From NCBI RefSeq assembly GCF_000718095.1, contig NZ_JOEI01000015.1, forward strand, positions 1 through 64,000: DNA of 64,000 nt, read 5' to 3'. This document shows, piece after piece, positions 1-8,651 of the stretch; the stretch's first letter is position 1; each line of letters starts with the position of its first letter. The notes beneath the pieces were generated by a model. The model saw nothing but the letters and a program-made list of their open reading frames with translations, ran no database searches and had not been told where the DNA came from. This DNA is from Streptomyces scopuliridis RB72 (lineage in GTDB: Bacteria; Actinomycetota; Actinomycetes; Streptomycetales; Streptomycetaceae). The position numbers and the translations under genes are program-made.

Positions 1-53
1 CGCCGATGGTACTGCAGGGGGGACCCTGTGGGAGAGTAGGACGCCGCCGAACA
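1..53 (+). rRNA. rrf: 5S ribosomal RNA, 3' end only
   Basis: The first bases match the well-known 3' part of Streptomyces 5S rRNA, including the GCCGATGGTACTGCAGGGG segment and the closing GGAGAGTAGGACGCCGCCGA helix strand. The gene starts before the window, so an rRNA operon lies to the left. The exact 3' end (about 52-54) is inferred from the expected closing helix. Confidence 0.93.
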
Positions 54-66
54 ATTATTGTGGGAA

Positions 67-92
67 TGCCTCGCACCTTCTGGTGCGGGGCA
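67..92 (+). terminator. rRNA operon terminator hairpin
   Basis: An 11-bp stem (67-77 with 82-92, one G-T wobble) closes on a TTCT loop and is followed by TTTCTGCATT. It lies 14 bases after the 5S end, where an rRNA operon terminator is expected. Confidence 0.85.
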
Positions 93-213
93 TTTCTGCA
101 TTCTGTGAGACGTTATACCTCGTCCCCCTTCTTTACCCCCCTGCGTTCGTGTGCCGGCGCTGAGGGTAGGGTCAGGAAGCATCGTTGGCACGTTCCACAC
201 AGGAGGCCCCCGG

Positions 214-822
214 GTGGAGGTCCAGGAGACTCGCGTTCAGACGGACCGGGTGCTCACCATCCCCAACATTCTCAGCATGGCCCGCCTCGTCGGCGTACCG
301 CTCTTCCTGTGGCTGATCCTGCGCCCCGAGTTCGGCGGGCCGAAGAGCGACGGCTGGGCATTGCTGGTGCTCATGCTGAGCGGCGTCAGTGACTATCTCG
401 ACGGCAAGCTCGCCCGCCGCTGGAACCAGATCAGCAGCCTGGGGCGACTTCTCGATCCCGCGGCCGACCGGCTCTACATCCTTTCCACCCTGGTTGGCCT
501 CACCTGGCGGGAGATCCTGCCCCTGTGGCTCACCGTGGCCCTACTGGCCCGGGAACTGATGCTTCTGGTCATGGTGGCCATCCTTCGCAGGCACGGCTAT
601 CCGCCTCCCCAGGTGAACTTCCTCGGCAAGGCGGCTACCTTCAACTTGATGTATGCCTTCCCGCTCCTGCTTCTCAGTGACGGAAGTGGCTGGCTTGCGT
701 CACTCGCTGAAGTTTTCGGATGGGCGTTCGCCATTTGGGGTACAAGTCTGTATTGGTGGGCAGGGATCCTGTATGTGGTCCAGGTCCGTCGGCTTGTCAA
801 GGCGGACAACGTGGCCGACTGA
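214..822 (+). CDS. CDP-alcohol phosphatidyltransferase (PgsA2-like)
   Basis: This 202-residue integral membrane enzyme would transfer a phosphatidyl group from CDP-diacylglycerol to an alcohol acceptor. The family signature is complete: D60-x2-D63-G-x2-A-R-x8-G77-x3-D81-x3-D85. Several hydrophobic segments follow. A perfect AGGAGG at 201-206 sits 7 bases before the GTG at 214, so this start is preferred over the upstream ATG at 151. It heads the locus whose order parallels M. tuberculosis Rv1822 (pgsA2) to Rv1832. The acceptor alcohol cannot be told from sequence: glycerol phosphate and inositol phosphate are both possible. Confidence 0.88.
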   Translation: MEVQETRVQTDRVLTIPNILSMARLVGVPLFLWLILRPEFGGPKSDGWALLVLMLSGVSDYLDGKLARRWNQISSLGRLLDPAADRLYILSTLVGLTWREILPLWLTVALLARELMLLVMVAILRRHGYPPPQVNFLGKAATFNLMYAFPLLLLSDGSGWLASLAEVFGWAFAIWGTSLYWWAGILYVVQVRRLVKADNVAD

Positions 823-935
823 GCTCGTCGATGCGGTGCCGTGCAGTGTCGCCGGCCCGCGCCCGACGTCAATGGGGCCTCTGTCCAGACGGGTGAAGTC
901 GGCGAGACCGTCTCTTCAAGGAGGACGCTTCCGAC

Positions 936-3431
936 ATGAAGGCCGTCGTGATGGCCGGTGGCGAAGGTACTCGACTTCGCCCCATGACCTCAAGCATGCC
1001 CAAGCCGCTCCTGCCGGTCGTCAACCGGCCGATCATGGAGCATGTGCTGCGGTTGCTCAAGCGCCATGGGCTCAGTGAGACCGTCGTAACCGTGCAATTC
1101 CTCGCCTCTCTCGTCAAGAATTATTTCGGTGACGGTGAAGAGCTGGGCATGGACCTGACCTATGCCAACGAGGAGAAGCCGCTCGGCACCGCGGGGAGTG
1201 TGAAGAACGCGGAGGAGGCACTGAAAGACGATGCCTTCCTCGTCATTTCCGGTGACGCGCTCACCGATTTCGATCTGACCGACCTCATCGCGTTCCACAA
1301 GGAAAAGGGCGCACTGGTGACGGTGTGTCTGACCCGGGTGCCGAATCCACTGGAATTCGGCATCACGATCGTGGACGAAGAGGGAAAGGTCGAGCGCTTC
1401 CTGGAGAAGCCCACCTGGGGACAGGTCTTCTCGGACACCGTGAACACGGGCATCTACGTGATGGAGCCCGAGGTCTTCGACTATGTCGAGGCCGACGTGT
1501 CGGTGGACTGGTCCGGTGATGTCTTCCCTCAGCTGATGAAGGAGGGCAAGAAGGTCTACGGCTATATCGCCGAGGGCTACTGGGAGGACGTCGGCACGCA
1601 CGAGAGTTACGTCAAGGCCCAGGCCGATGTGCTCGAAGGCAAGGTCGACGTCGATATCGACGGCTTCGAGATCTCGCCGGGCGTGTGGATCGCCGAAGGC
1701 GCCGAGGTCCATCCCGACGCCGTTCTGCGCGGGCCGCTGTACATCGGTGACTACGCCAAGGTCGAGGCCGACGCGGAGATTCGCGAGCACACCGTCGTCG
1801 GCTCCAACGTCGTCGTGAAGACCGGCGCGTTCCTCCACAAGGCAGTTGTCCACGACAACGTCTACATCGGGCAGCACAGCAATCTGCGCGGCTGTGTGAT
1901 CGGCAAGAACACGGACATCATGCGGGCCGCCCGGATCGAGGACGGTGCGGTCATCGGCGACGAGTGTCTCGTCGGCGAGGAATCGATCATCCAGGGCAAT
2001 GTGCGGGTCTACCCGTTCAAGACCATCGAAGCCGGCGCCTTCGTCAACACGTCGGTGATCTGGGAGTCCAGAGGGCAGGCGCATCTCTTCGGAGCGCGCG
2101 GTGTCTCCGGCATCCTGAACGTCGAGATCACGCCAGAAGTCGCGGTGCGGCTCGCGGGTGCGTACGCCACGACCCTGAAGAAGGGCTCCACCGTCACCAC
2201 GGCGCGTGACCACTCACGTGGTGCCCGTGCCCTCAAGCGCGCCGTGATCTCGTCACTGCAGTCCAGCGCCATCGATGTACGGGACCTGGAGAACGTGCCT
2301 CTGCCCGTAGCCCGGCAGCAGACGGCCCGGGGCAGCGCCGGCGGCATCATGATCCGTACCTCGCCCGGGGTGCCGGACTCCGTGGACATCATGTTCTTCG
2401 ACGAGCGCGGCGCGGACCTGTCGCAGGGCGGTCAGCGCAAGCTGGACCGGGTGTACGCGCGCCAGGAGTACCGCCGCGCGTTCCCCGGGGAGATCGGCGA
2501 TCTGCACTTCCCCGCCAGCGTCTTCGACTCGTACACCGGCTCGCTGCTGCGCAATGTCGATACGACCGGCATCGCGGAGGCAGGGCTCAAGGTCGTGGTC
2601 GACGCGTCCAACGGCAGCGCCGGGCTCGTACTGCCCAGCCTCCTGGGCCGGCTCGGGGTCGACGCGCTGACCATCAACCCCGGCCTCGATGAGTCCCGGC
2701 CGACAGAGACGGCCGAGTCGCGCCGTTCGGGACTGGTCAGGCTCGGTGAGATCGTCGCCTCGGCGCGGGCCGCGTTCGGGGTGCGGTTCGACCCCGTCGG
2801 TGAGCGGCTGTCACTGGTCGACGAGCGGGGAAGGATCATCGAGGACGACCGCGCGCTGCTGGTCCTGCTCGATCTGGTCGCGGCCGAGCGGCGCAGCGGC
2901 CGGGTGGCGCTGCCCGTGACCACCACGAGGATCGCCGAGCAGGTCGCCGCGTATCACGGCACGCAGGTTGAGTGGACGACCACCTCGCCGGACGATCTGA
3001 CCCGGGTGGGCCGCGAGGAGACCACGATCTTCGGCGGTGACGGGCGTGGAGCCTTCATCGTGCCGGAGTTCAGCAGCGTCCTGGACGGTACGGCCGCCTT
3101 CGTGCGGCTGATCGGTCTGGTGGCGCGTACGCAGCTCACGCTGAGCCAGATCGACGCCCGTATTCCGCGTGCCCATGTGCTGCGCCGGGATCTGGCGACG
3201 CCCTGGGCCGTCAAGGGGCTGGTCATGCGCAGTGTCGTCGAGGCGGCCGGAGACCGGCAGGTGGACACGACGGACGGGGTGCGTGTGGTGGAGGCCGACG
3301 GCCGCTGGGTGATGGTGCTGCCGGACCCGGCCGAAGCCGTCACTCATTTGTGGGCGGAAGGCCCGGACGACGCGTCGGCGCAGGCGCTGCTGGACGAGTG
3401 GTCGTCGGTCGTGGACAGCGCAGGTCACTAG
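936..3431 (+). CDS. ManC-like nucleotidyltransferase fused to degenerate phosphomannomutase domain
   Basis: The 831-residue protein begins with a nucleotidyltransferase domain (about 1-235; GGEGTRLRP at the N-terminus, PKPLLP after it) of the mannose-1-phosphate guanylyltransferase type. A left-handed beta-helix of hexapeptide repeats follows (about 245-370), then a phosphomannomutase-like domain (about 380-831). The latter looks catalytically dead: the phosphoserine loop TASHNP is replaced by IRTSPG near residue 472, the metal loop DGDxDR by DPVGER near 618, and the sugar loop by GGDGRG near 700. A role in GDP-mannose or another NDP-sugar supply is inferred. AAGGAGG precedes the ATG. The actinomycete version of this locus often carries this fusion. 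Confidence 0.85.
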   Translation: MKAVVMAGGEGTRLRPMTSSMPKPLLPVVNRPIMEHVLRLLKRHGLSETVVTVQFLASLVKNYFGDGEELGMDLTYANEEKPLGTAGSVKNAEEALKDDAFLVISGDALTDFDLTDLIAFHKEKGALVTVCLTRVPNPLEFGITIVDEEGKVERFLEKPTWGQVFSDTVNTGIYVMEPEVFDYVEADVSVDWSGDVFPQLMKEGKKVYGYIAEGYWEDVGTHESYVKAQADVLEGKVDVDIDGFEISPGVWIAEGAEVHPDAVLRGPLYIGDYAKVEADAEIREHTVVGSNVVVKTGAFLHKAVVHDNVYIGQHSNLRGCVIGKNTDIMRAARIEDGAVIGDECLVGEESIIQGNVRVYPFKTIEAGAFVNTSVIWESRGQAHLFGARGVSGILNVEITPEVAVRLAGAYATTLKKGSTVTTARDHSRGARALKRAVISSLQSSAIDVRDLENVPLPVARQQTARGSAGGIMIRTSPGVPDSVDIMFFDERGADLSQGGQRKLDRVYARQEYRRAFPGEIGDLHFPASVFDSYTGSLLRNVDTTGIAEAGLKVVVDASNGSAGLVLPSLLGRLGVDALTINPGLDESRPTETAESRRSGLVRLGEIVASARAAFGVRFDPVGERLSLVDERGRIIEDDRALLVLLDLVAAERRSGRVALPVTTTRIAEQVAAYHGTQVEWTTTSPDDLTRVGREETTIFGGDGRGAFIVPEFSSVLDGTAAFVRLIGLVARTQLTLSQIDARIPRAHVLRRDLATPWAVKGLVMRSVVEAAGDRQVDTTDGVRVVEADGRWVMVLPDPAEAVTHLWAEGPDDASAQALLDEWSSVVDSAGH

Positions 3432-3541
3432 GGCCGCTCGCGGGTGTGACACGGGTGTGCCGGACGGTGTGATCGACCGCCGTCCGGCGCGCCGGTGGGG
3501 CCATTCGGCGGTAGCGCCCCCGACGTGCGACGATGTGCGTC

Positions 3542-4471
3542 ATGTCGCAGCAGCCCCCCATTCGGAGCACTGGCTCTCCGCCGCCGCGCCCCGACGCGTC
3601 GATGTCGCTGCTGAACAATGTGATGGACCACAGCCTCGATGAGGGCTACGCGGAGGCGGCGGCCCGCAGGGACGCCGAAGAAGGCGGACTGCCGCGCACG
3701 CTCAAGGCGAAGCTCGGCCTCGCCGCGGGTCTGGTGCTGGCCGCTCTGGTGGTCACTGTCGGCGCGGCCCAGGCGCGAATCTCGGCGCCCGTGGTGGCCA
3801 AGGAGCGCGAGGAGCTCATCAGCCGGATCGACGCGGAGACCGCTACGGCGGACACGCTGGAGAGCACGGTCGAGAAGCTGCGTACCGAGGTGGGTGAGCG
3901 CCAGCGCGCTGCCCTGCGGGCTCACGGCGGCGACCAGGGCGAACTGGTCGCCCTGCTCGCGGGCGCGACGCCGGTGCGGGGGCCGGGTGTGCAGCTCGTG
4001 GTGGATGACGCCAAGGACACCGAGTCCGGTGGCGGCGGGCCGCGGGAGAGCAGTGGTTTCTCCGATACGGGCCGGGTGCGCGACCGCGACATGCAGCGGG
4101 TCGTCAACGGGCTGTGGGAGTCGGGCGCGGAAGCGATCGCGATCAATGGGCAGCGGCTGACCTCGCTGTCCGCGATCCGGGCCGCGGGCGACGCCATACT
4201 GGTCGACAACAGGCCGCTGGTGCCGCCGTACACGGTGCTCGCGGTGGGGGACGGGAAGAAGCTGAGCACCGCGTTCCAGGACAGCGCCGACGGTCAGTAT
4301 CTGCACGCGCTCCAGGAGAACTTCGGTATTCGTACCAGCATTTCGGATCAGGAAGACGTGCGTCTGCCTGCCGCGCCGAGCCTGATCGTACGTACAGCAG
4401 AGCCGAAGGCCGCCGACGCCGGGAAGGGCAACGGACAGGGCGCGGCCAACACCGGGAAGGGCACATCGTGA
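3542..4471 (+). CDS. DUF881 membrane protein (first of two)
   Basis: A 309-residue protein with a charged N-terminus, one transmembrane helix (about 58-77), a coiled coil (about 85-125) and a DUF881 domain. Function is unknown; DUF881 proteins flank a DUF1290 small basic protein in many Gram-positives and lie near cell-envelope genes. The start MSQQPP at 3542 is preferred to the ATG three codons upstream; neither has a clear ribosome site. Its stop overlaps the next gene's GTG (GTGA), so translation is probably coupled. The C-terminal tail is Gly/Lys/Ala-rich and low in complexity. Confidence 0.85.
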   Translation: MSQQPPIRSTGSPPPRPDASMSLLNNVMDHSLDEGYAEAAARRDAEEGGLPRTLKAKLGLAAGLVLAALVVTVGAAQARISAPVVAKEREELISRIDAETATADTLESTVEKLRTEVGERQRAALRAHGGDQGELVALLAGATPVRGPGVQLVVDDAKDTESGGGGPRESSGFSDTGRVRDRDMQRVVNGLWESGAEAIAINGQRLTSLSAIRAAGDAILVDNRPLVPPYTVLAVGDGKKLSTAFQDSADGQYLHALQENFGIRTSISDQEDVRLPAAPSLIVRTAEPKAADAGKGNGQGAANTGKGTS

Positions 4472-4800
4472 TCGCCGTACTGGGCCTCGTCGTGGGAGTC
4501 GTGGTCGGATTGTTGGTCCGGCCCGAGGTGCCGGCGGTGGTCGAGCCCTATCTGCCGATCGCCGTCGTCGCCGCGCTCGACGCGGTCTTCGGGGGACTGC
4601 GCGCCATGCTCGACGGGATCTTCGTCGACAAGGTCTTCGTCGTCTCGTTCCTGTCGAATGTGGTGGTGGCCGCGCTGATCGTGTTCCTGGGCGACAAGCT
4701 GGGCGTGGGTGCCCAGTTGTCCACCGGCGTGGTGGTCGTGTTCGGTATCCGTATCTTCTCCAACGCTGCCGCGATCCGCCGGCATGTGTTCCGGGCGTGA
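4468..4800 (+). CDS. DUF1290 small basic membrane protein
   Basis: A 110-residue, very hydrophobic protein with three to four membrane segments and a few basic residues near the end, matching the DUF1290 (small basic protein) family. The GTG at 4468 overlaps the TGA of the DUF881 gene before it, and its own stop overlaps a GTG at 4797 of the next gene. The DUF881-DUF1290-DUF881 trio is conserved in actinobacteria and probably acts as one membrane unit; its task is not known. Confidence 0.85.
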   Translation: MIAVLGLVVGVVVGLLVRPEVPAVVEPYLPIAVVAALDAVFGGLRAMLDGIFVDKVFVVSFLSNVVVAALIVFLGDKLGVGAQLSTGVVVVFGIRIFSNAAAIRRHVFRA

Positions 4801-4805
4801 GGCCG

Positions 4806-5594
4806 ATGAACGGCGGAGAGACCCCCAGGAACGAGGACGGTACGAACACCCCGTCGGAGCCGGAGCGCCAACAGCTCACCGGCCGCCAGCGGTTGGCCGC
4901 GGGGCTGTGGCCGCCGAGGGTCACCCGGGCCCAGCTGATCGTCGCCGTCCTGCTGTTCGTGCTCGGACTCGGGCTCGCCATCCAGGTCACGTCGAACAAC
5001 GACGACAGCGCGTTGCGGGGCGCCCGCCAGGAGGACCTGGTGCGCATCCTCGATGAGCTCGACAACCGTACGCAGCGCCTTGAGGACGAGAAGCAGCGTC
5101 TCGACGCGCAGCGCACCGAGTTGGAGACCAGCTCGGACCAGGCCGAGGAGGCGCGCAAGCAGACGCGGGAGAAGGAGCAGCAGCTGGGCATCCTGGCCGG
5201 CACGGTCGCGGCGCAGGGGCCCGGAATCACGCTGACCATCAACGACCCGAGCGGCACGGTCGAGCCGGACATGCTGCTCGACGCGATCCAGGAGCTGCGG
5301 GCGGCGGGCGCCGAGGCCATCCAGGTCAATGACGTCAGGGTGGTCGCCGATACATACTTCTCGGGTACGGGAGGTGACGTCCAGGTGGATGGCAAGGCGG
5401 TCACGGCACCGTATGTCTTCAAGGTCATCGGCAAGCCACAGGATCTGGAGCCCGCCCTCAACATTCCGGGCGGAGTGGTCCAGACGCTGGAGAAGGAGCA
5501 GGCCACGGCCACGGTGACGCGGGCTGAGAAGATCATCGTGGATGCCTTGCGACCGGCGAAGCGTCCTGACTACGCTCGGTCGTCGGCGCAGTGA
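4806..5594 (+). CDS. DUF881 membrane protein (second of two)
   Basis: 262 residues: a polar N-terminus, a membrane helix (about 42-60), a strongly charged coiled coil (about 70-125) and a DUF881 domain. It is the paired partner of the gene at 3542. ATG 4806 is chosen; GTG 4797, which overlaps the upstream stop, would add three residues. After it lies a 190-base gap, where mycobacteria carry gcvH; no gcvH-like reading frame is present here. Confidence 0.85.
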   Translation: MNGGETPRNEDGTNTPSEPERQQLTGRQRLAAGLWPPRVTRAQLIVAVLLFVLGLGLAIQVTSNNDDSALRGARQEDLVRILDELDNRTQRLEDEKQRLDAQRTELETSSDQAEEARKQTREKEQQLGILAGTVAAQGPGITLTINDPSGTVEPDMLLDAIQELRAAGAEAIQVNDVRVVADTYFSGTGGDVQVDGKAVTAPYVFKVIGKPQDLEPALNIPGGVVQTLEKEQATATVTRAEKIIVDALRPAKRPDYARSSAQ

Positions 5595-5784
5595 GGCGGG
5601 GGCGCATGGCAGTCGCCGTACGCGGGCATGAGGTTGCGGGGGGTCGGCGCACGATCAGCGTGGTGCGTGGTGGAAACTGTCCGGTGGATACGGACGTTGT
5701 CAAGATGTCCGGGTCGGCAGGTGTGTTCATTCAGGGTTCGTCCTGCCCCACGGGCGGGTCTGTTTCGGTCAAGGGGAATCGCCC

Positions 5785-6561
5785 GTGAAGTTGTTTGCGA
5801 AGTTGTTCGGCAAGAGCGCACGCGAGGAGGGCGGCTCCGCCCGCCATCGCGCATCGCGCCATGGCCAGAGCGAGGAGCCGGGCGGCGAGCGCCCGCTCTT
5901 CCGTGACCAGGTGGGTGGCGAGGCGCCCGGCGCGTCGTCTGTTGACCCTGCCGGTCCTGGCCGCATAGGTTTCGAGGACTCATCTGTCCCCGGGGGGCAG
6001 TCGCGGCAGGAGGATCCCTCTATGTCGGCCATGCCTGTGTGTACGAGGTGCGGACACCGAAACGCCGAAGCCAGTCGGTTCTGCTCCAACTGTGGCGCGC
6101 CACTGCGGGGCGGAGTGCCCGCGGAGCGCGCTTCGGAGACGACCTCGACGATCTCCATCTCGGGTCTTGAGGCGTACGACTCCGAGGTGACCGGCCAGAC
6201 GTCGCTTCCCTCGCTCACGCCGGAGGCGCAGGCGGCGGTCGACGCGCTGCCGATGGGATCGGCGCTCCTGGTGGTGCGCCGCGGTCCGAATTCGGGCAGC
6301 CGCTTCCTGCTGGACGGCGAACTGACCACGGCCGGCCGCCATCCGGAGAGCGATATCTTCCTGGACGATGTGACCGTGTCGCGTCGCCATGTGGAGTTCC
6401 GCAGGGGCGCCGACGGCCGCTTCACCGTCTCGGACGTCGGCAGTCTGAACGGTACGTACGTCAATCGTGAGCGGATCGATTCGGTCCTGCTGGCGAACGG
6501 CGACGAGGTCCAGATCGGTAAGTACCGGCTGGTCTTCTACGCGAGCCAGCGGGGCGTGTGA
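5785..6561 (+). CDS. garA: GarA/OdhI-type FHA signalling protein with zinc ribbon
   Basis: 258 residues. The C-terminal FHA domain (about 157-255) has the phosphopeptide-binding R185, S199 and H202 and the GSLNGTYVN loop. An ETTS motif (E118-S121) is the site phosphorylated by PknB/PknG kinases in mycobacterial GarA and corynebacterial OdhI, where the unphosphorylated protein inhibits 2-oxoglutarate dehydrogenase. A zinc ribbon (C86, C89, C100, C103) precedes it, an addition relative to GarA. The N-terminus is basic. The gene position beside an FtsR-like MerR gene and a DUF151 gene matches garA/odhI loci. That it controls 2-oxoglutarate flux here is inference from family and position. AAGGGG precedes the GTG. 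Confidence 0.88.
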   Translation: MKLFAKLFGKSAREEGGSARHRASRHGQSEEPGGERPLFRDQVGGEAPGASSVDPAGPGRIGFEDSSVPGGQSRQEDPSMSAMPVCTRCGHRNAEASRFCSNCGAPLRGGVPAERASETTSTISISGLEAYDSEVTGQTSLPSLTPEAQAAVDALPMGSALLVVRRGPNSGSRFLLDGELTTAGRHPESDIFLDDVTVSRRHVEFRRGADGRFTVSDVGSLNGTYVNRERIDSVLLANGDEVQIGKYRLVFYASQRGV

Positions 6562-6577
6562 CCCTCAGGGAAGGTCC

Positions 6578-7315
6578 ATGCTGCGCACACCGAAGGGCGG
6601 TGCCGGATCCGGCACCGCCCGCACGGGCGAGCCGCTGCTGAGCATCGGCGCGGTGCTCGCCAGGCTGCGGGACGAGTTCCCCGGGATCTCCATCTCCAAG
6701 ATCCGGTTCCTGGAGGCGGAGGGCCTGGTCGAGCCGGACAGGACTCCCTCCGGTTATCGGAAGTTCAGTGCCGGGGATGTCGAGCGGCTGGCCCGGGTGC
6801 TGCGGATGCAGCGGGACCACTATCTGCCCCTGAAGGTCATCAGGGAGCAGCTGGACGCCCTGGGGCGCGGCGAGCATGTCCAGCTGCCGGGCCCCCAGCG
6901 GGGGCCGCTGAGCGCCGTCCCGGAGGCGGAGCCGGGGGTTCCGACCGCCGCGCGGATGGGCCGTGACGAGCTGCTGGCCGCCGCCGGGGTCGGCGAGAGC
7001 CTCCTCGACGAGTGGGAGTCGTACGGCCTCATCACGCCGTTGCCGGACGGCGCCTATGACGCCGGGGCCGTCACCGTGGCCCGGCTCGTCTCGGATCTCG
7101 GACGATTCGGTCTGGAACCCCGGCATCTGCGGGTCATGAAGGCGGCCGCGGAACGCGAGGCCGGGCTGGTCGAACAGGTCGTCTCGCCGCTGCGCCGGCA
7201 CCGTAACCCGCAGACCAGGGCCCATGCGGAGGCGACCACGAAGGAGCTGGCCGCGCTCTCCACGCGGCTCCACGCGGCCCTGGTCCGGACGGCTCTCGGG
7301 GTCCGGCCGGACTGA
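6578..7315 (+). CDS. ftsR: MerR-family regulator, FtsR-like
   Basis: A 245-residue protein with an N-terminal MerR winged helix (about 20-90; LLSIGAVLARL, then KIRFLEAEGLV and SGYRKFS) and a long helical C-terminus without the cysteines of metal-sensing MerR proteins. In C. glutamicum the gene directly after odhI encodes FtsR, an activator of ftsZ; in M. tuberculosis the equivalent is Rv1828. The same position here supports the assignment. ATG 6578 follows GGGAAGG and starts 17 bases after the FHA gene, so the two are probably cotranscribed. Confidence 0.8.
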   Translation: MLRTPKGGAGSGTARTGEPLLSIGAVLARLRDEFPGISISKIRFLEAEGLVEPDRTPSGYRKFSAGDVERLARVLRMQRDHYLPLKVIREQLDALGRGEHVQLPGPQRGPLSAVPEAEPGVPTAARMGRDELLAAAGVGESLLDEWESYGLITPLPDGAYDAGAVTVARLVSDLGRFGLEPRHLRVMKAAAEREAGLVEQVVSPLRRHRNPQTRAHAEATTKELAALSTRLHAALVRTALGVRPD

Positions 7316-7368
7316 TCATGGGGGAGTCCGACTACCCAAACCTGCCGGGCACGTCCTAGGGTTGCTGT

Positions 7369-7842
7369 GTGAACGAGCTCGACGTTGTGGGTGTCCGGGT
7401 GGAAATGCCCTCCAACCAACCGATCGTGCTCCTGCGTGAAGTGGGAGGCGACCGGTACCTCCCCATTTGGATCGGACCGGGGGAGGCGACCGCCATTGCC
7501 TTCGCCCAGCAGGGCATGGCCCCGGCCCGTCCGCTGACCCATGATCTCTTCAAGGACGTGCTGGAAGCGGTGGGCCAGGAGCTCACCGAGGTCCGGATCA
7601 CGGACCTGCGTGAAGGGGTCTTCTACGCGGAGCTGGTCTTCGCGAGCGGGGTCGAGGTGAGCGCCAGGCCGTCCGATGCCATAGCGCTCGCGTTGCGCAC
7701 GGGCACGCCGATCTACGGCAGTGACGGGGTTCTGGACGATGCCGGCATCGCCATCCCGGATGAGCAGGAGGACGAGGTGGAGAAGTTCCGCGAGTTCCTC
7801 GACCAGATCTCTCCGGAGGACTTCGGGACCAACAGCCAGTGA
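7369..7842 (+). CDS. DUF151 bifunctional nuclease-family protein
   Basis: 157 residues that fit the DUF151 (bifunctional nuclease) family from the MNELDVVGVRVE start through the RPSDAIALALR core and an acidic tail. Related proteins in plants degrade RNA and DNA; the bacterial role is unknown. It corresponds in position to Rv1829. TAGGGT at about 7357 lies only a few bases before the GTG, so the mRNA may start very near or at the start codon. Confidence 0.87.
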   Translation: MNELDVVGVRVEMPSNQPIVLLREVGGDRYLPIWIGPGEATAIAFAQQGMAPARPLTHDLFKDVLEAVGQELTEVRITDLREGVFYAELVFASGVEVSARPSDAIALALRTGTPIYGSDGVLDDAGIAIPDEQEDEVEKFREFLDQISPEDFGTNSQ

Positions 7843-8021
7843 GCGGCCGGTGAGCGCTGCGCCGGGCTCTGTCAGCGCATTCGGTCAGCCCTTCCCCAAA
7901 AAGGGGCACGGGAAACCACACTCAGGGTGATTATCACTCGGCGTGGCGAGTGTGGCGATCGTTGACGCACCCCGGGTGACTGCCTACCTTCGACAGGGCA
8001 GGTCAAGGACGGAGGGTCGGC

Positions 8022-8591
8022 GTGAGAAGCAGCGGCGACAGTACGGCGGCGGGCGGTCCGTATCCGCTTCACGGCAGTGCCCCCGACCCCGGTGCGGAGA
8101 CGGTCGGATACCGGGGTCCGACCGCGTGCGCGGCGGCGGGGATCACGTACCGCCAGTTGGACTACTGGGCACGCACGGGGCTCGTCGAGCCGAGTGTCCG
8201 CCCCGCGTACGGGTCGGGCACCCAGCGGCTCTACAGCTTCCGGGATGTGGTCGTCCTCAAGATCGTGAAGCGCTTCCTGGACACCGGGGTCGCTCTGCAG
8301 AACATCAGGGCGGCGGTTCAGCATCTGCGGGCCGGCGGCTTCCAGGATCTGGACCGGGTGACGCTCATGAGCGACGGCGCGACCGTCTACGAGTGCTCCT
8401 CGCCCGACGAGGTGGTGAGCCTGCTCCAGGGGGGCCAGGGGGTCTTCGGGATCGCGGTCGGTGTGGTGTGGCGGGATGTCGAGGCCGCGCTGTCCCAGCT
8501 CCATGGGGAGCGGATCGACACCGGCGAGACGCTGATCGGCAACAACCCCGCCGATGAACTGGCCAGACGGCGCCGGGACCGGGCTGTCTGA
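8022..8591 (+). CDS. MerR-family regulator (Rv1830-like position)
   Basis: 189 residues. A disordered Gly/Pro-rich N-terminus leads into a MerR-type helix (about 35-105; ITYRQLDYWARTGLVEPS) and a small C-terminal domain. It lacks metal-binding cysteines. Its place between DUF151 and glycine dehydrogenase equals Rv1830. GGAGGG lies about 10 bases before the GTG. Targets cannot be read from the sequence. Confidence 0.82.
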   Translation: MRSSGDSTAAGGPYPLHGSAPDPGAETVGYRGPTACAAAGITYRQLDYWARTGLVEPSVRPAYGSGTQRLYSFRDVVVLKIVKRFLDTGVALQNIRAAVQHLRAGGFQDLDRVTLMSDGATVYECSSPDEVVSLLQGGQGVFGIAVGVVWRDVEAALSQLHGERIDTGETLIGNNPADELARRRRDRAV

Positions 8592-8651
8592 CCCGTATCT
8601 CCGACCCGTATCTCCGGCCGATTGTCAGTGGCGTGAGGGAGCATCGGTGAT

